Source: Pontibacter lucknowensis (GTDB taxonomy: Bacteria; Bacteroidota; Bacteroidia; Cytophagales; Hymenobacteraceae). From it: a stretch of 64,000 bases of DNA. The stretch's first letter is position 1; each line of letters opens with the position of its first letter. Position numbers and translations under genes: made by a program. The stretch is taken from contig NZ_FTNM01000001.1 in assembly GCF_900156415.1 (NCBI RefSeq), positions 1,325,221-1,389,220 on the forward strand, in the 5' to 3' direction. Under the pieces are notes generated by a model. The model was not told the origin of the DNA. It made no database searches and was given only the letters and a program-made list of their open reading frames with translations. Shown here in pieces: positions 63,913 through 64,000 of this stretch.

Positions 63913-64000
<88 letters not shown>

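Overview
The window is a chromosomal segment of a Bacteroidota bacterium, most likely a Cytophagales member near the Hymenobacteraceae (Pontibacter/Rufibacter-like); the genus is an inference. Supporting signs are promoters of the Bacteroidota type (TTG, 19 bases, TAnnTTTG), a type IX secretion gene set (CHU_C-tailed giant protein, PorP/SprF, OmpA-family protein), DUF5686, DUF4136 and PepSY-like lipoproteins, a bacillithiol-linked YtxJ protein, and a 16S 5' end with the Bacteroidota-style GCGGCAGGCCTAATACATGCAAG. Base composition is near 50% GC with a few AT-rich patches.

Layout. 434-6213 is the F1Fo ATP synthase operon (AtpZ/AtpI-like, a small membrane protein, atpB-E-F-H-A-G) without atpD or atpC. 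6383-9704 holds a PafA-type phosphatase, pyrophosphatase and a UbiA-like membrane protein. 9701-14708 (minus) holds nnr, a DUF5686 outer-membrane protein and a PAP2 phosphatase. 14855-19744 holds nuoA-B-C and nuoD on the minus strand, split by three plus-strand genes. 19945-26193 is a mixed area: thioredoxin/NHL protein, YczE-like membrane protein, two paralogous secreted proteins, DinB, Crp/Fnr, an EVE-plus-nuclease-like protein and acylphosphatase. 26398-35817 is amino-acid and core metabolism: serine dehydratase, aminotransferase, Lrp/AsnC facing an asparagine synthetase A, LutB, an M28 peptidase and IspF. 36021-38587 is a MarR-controlled redox cluster (old yellow enzyme, aldo/keto reductase, MarR). 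38696-46446 holds two PepSY-like lipoproteins, an M16 peptidase, a fused E1 2-oxoacid dehydrogenase, small secreted proteins, YtxJ and lipoyl synthase. 46943-53972 is the type IX secretion module. 54072-62966 holds a PQQ-type dehydrogenase, a TonB-dependent receptor, a DUF4136 lipoprotein, glycine decarboxylase (gcvP) and a lysine-ketoglutarate-reductase-like enzyme. 63041-64000 is an rRNA operon promoter region with four tandem promoters running into the start of 16S rRNA, cut by the window edge.

Genes that act together: ATP synthase with partial complex I and pyrophosphatase (energy); LipA with the lipoate-using GcvP system and the E1 dehydrogenase; AsnC-like regulator with asparagine synthetase; MarR with its two operators and reductases; the giant CHU_C protein with its PorP/SprF and OmpA partners.

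The strongest unexplained signal is a dispersed 7-base motif, AGGTATA/TATACCT, which I tallied by eye about 105-110 times on both strands, against roughly 8 expected by chance. It occurs in different reading frames, in intergenic DNA and in both arms of a perfect 21-bp hairpin, suggesting selection or amplification at DNA level (uptake-signal-like, HIP1-like or structural). No tRNA, CRISPR array, insertion sequence or prophage was recognised.
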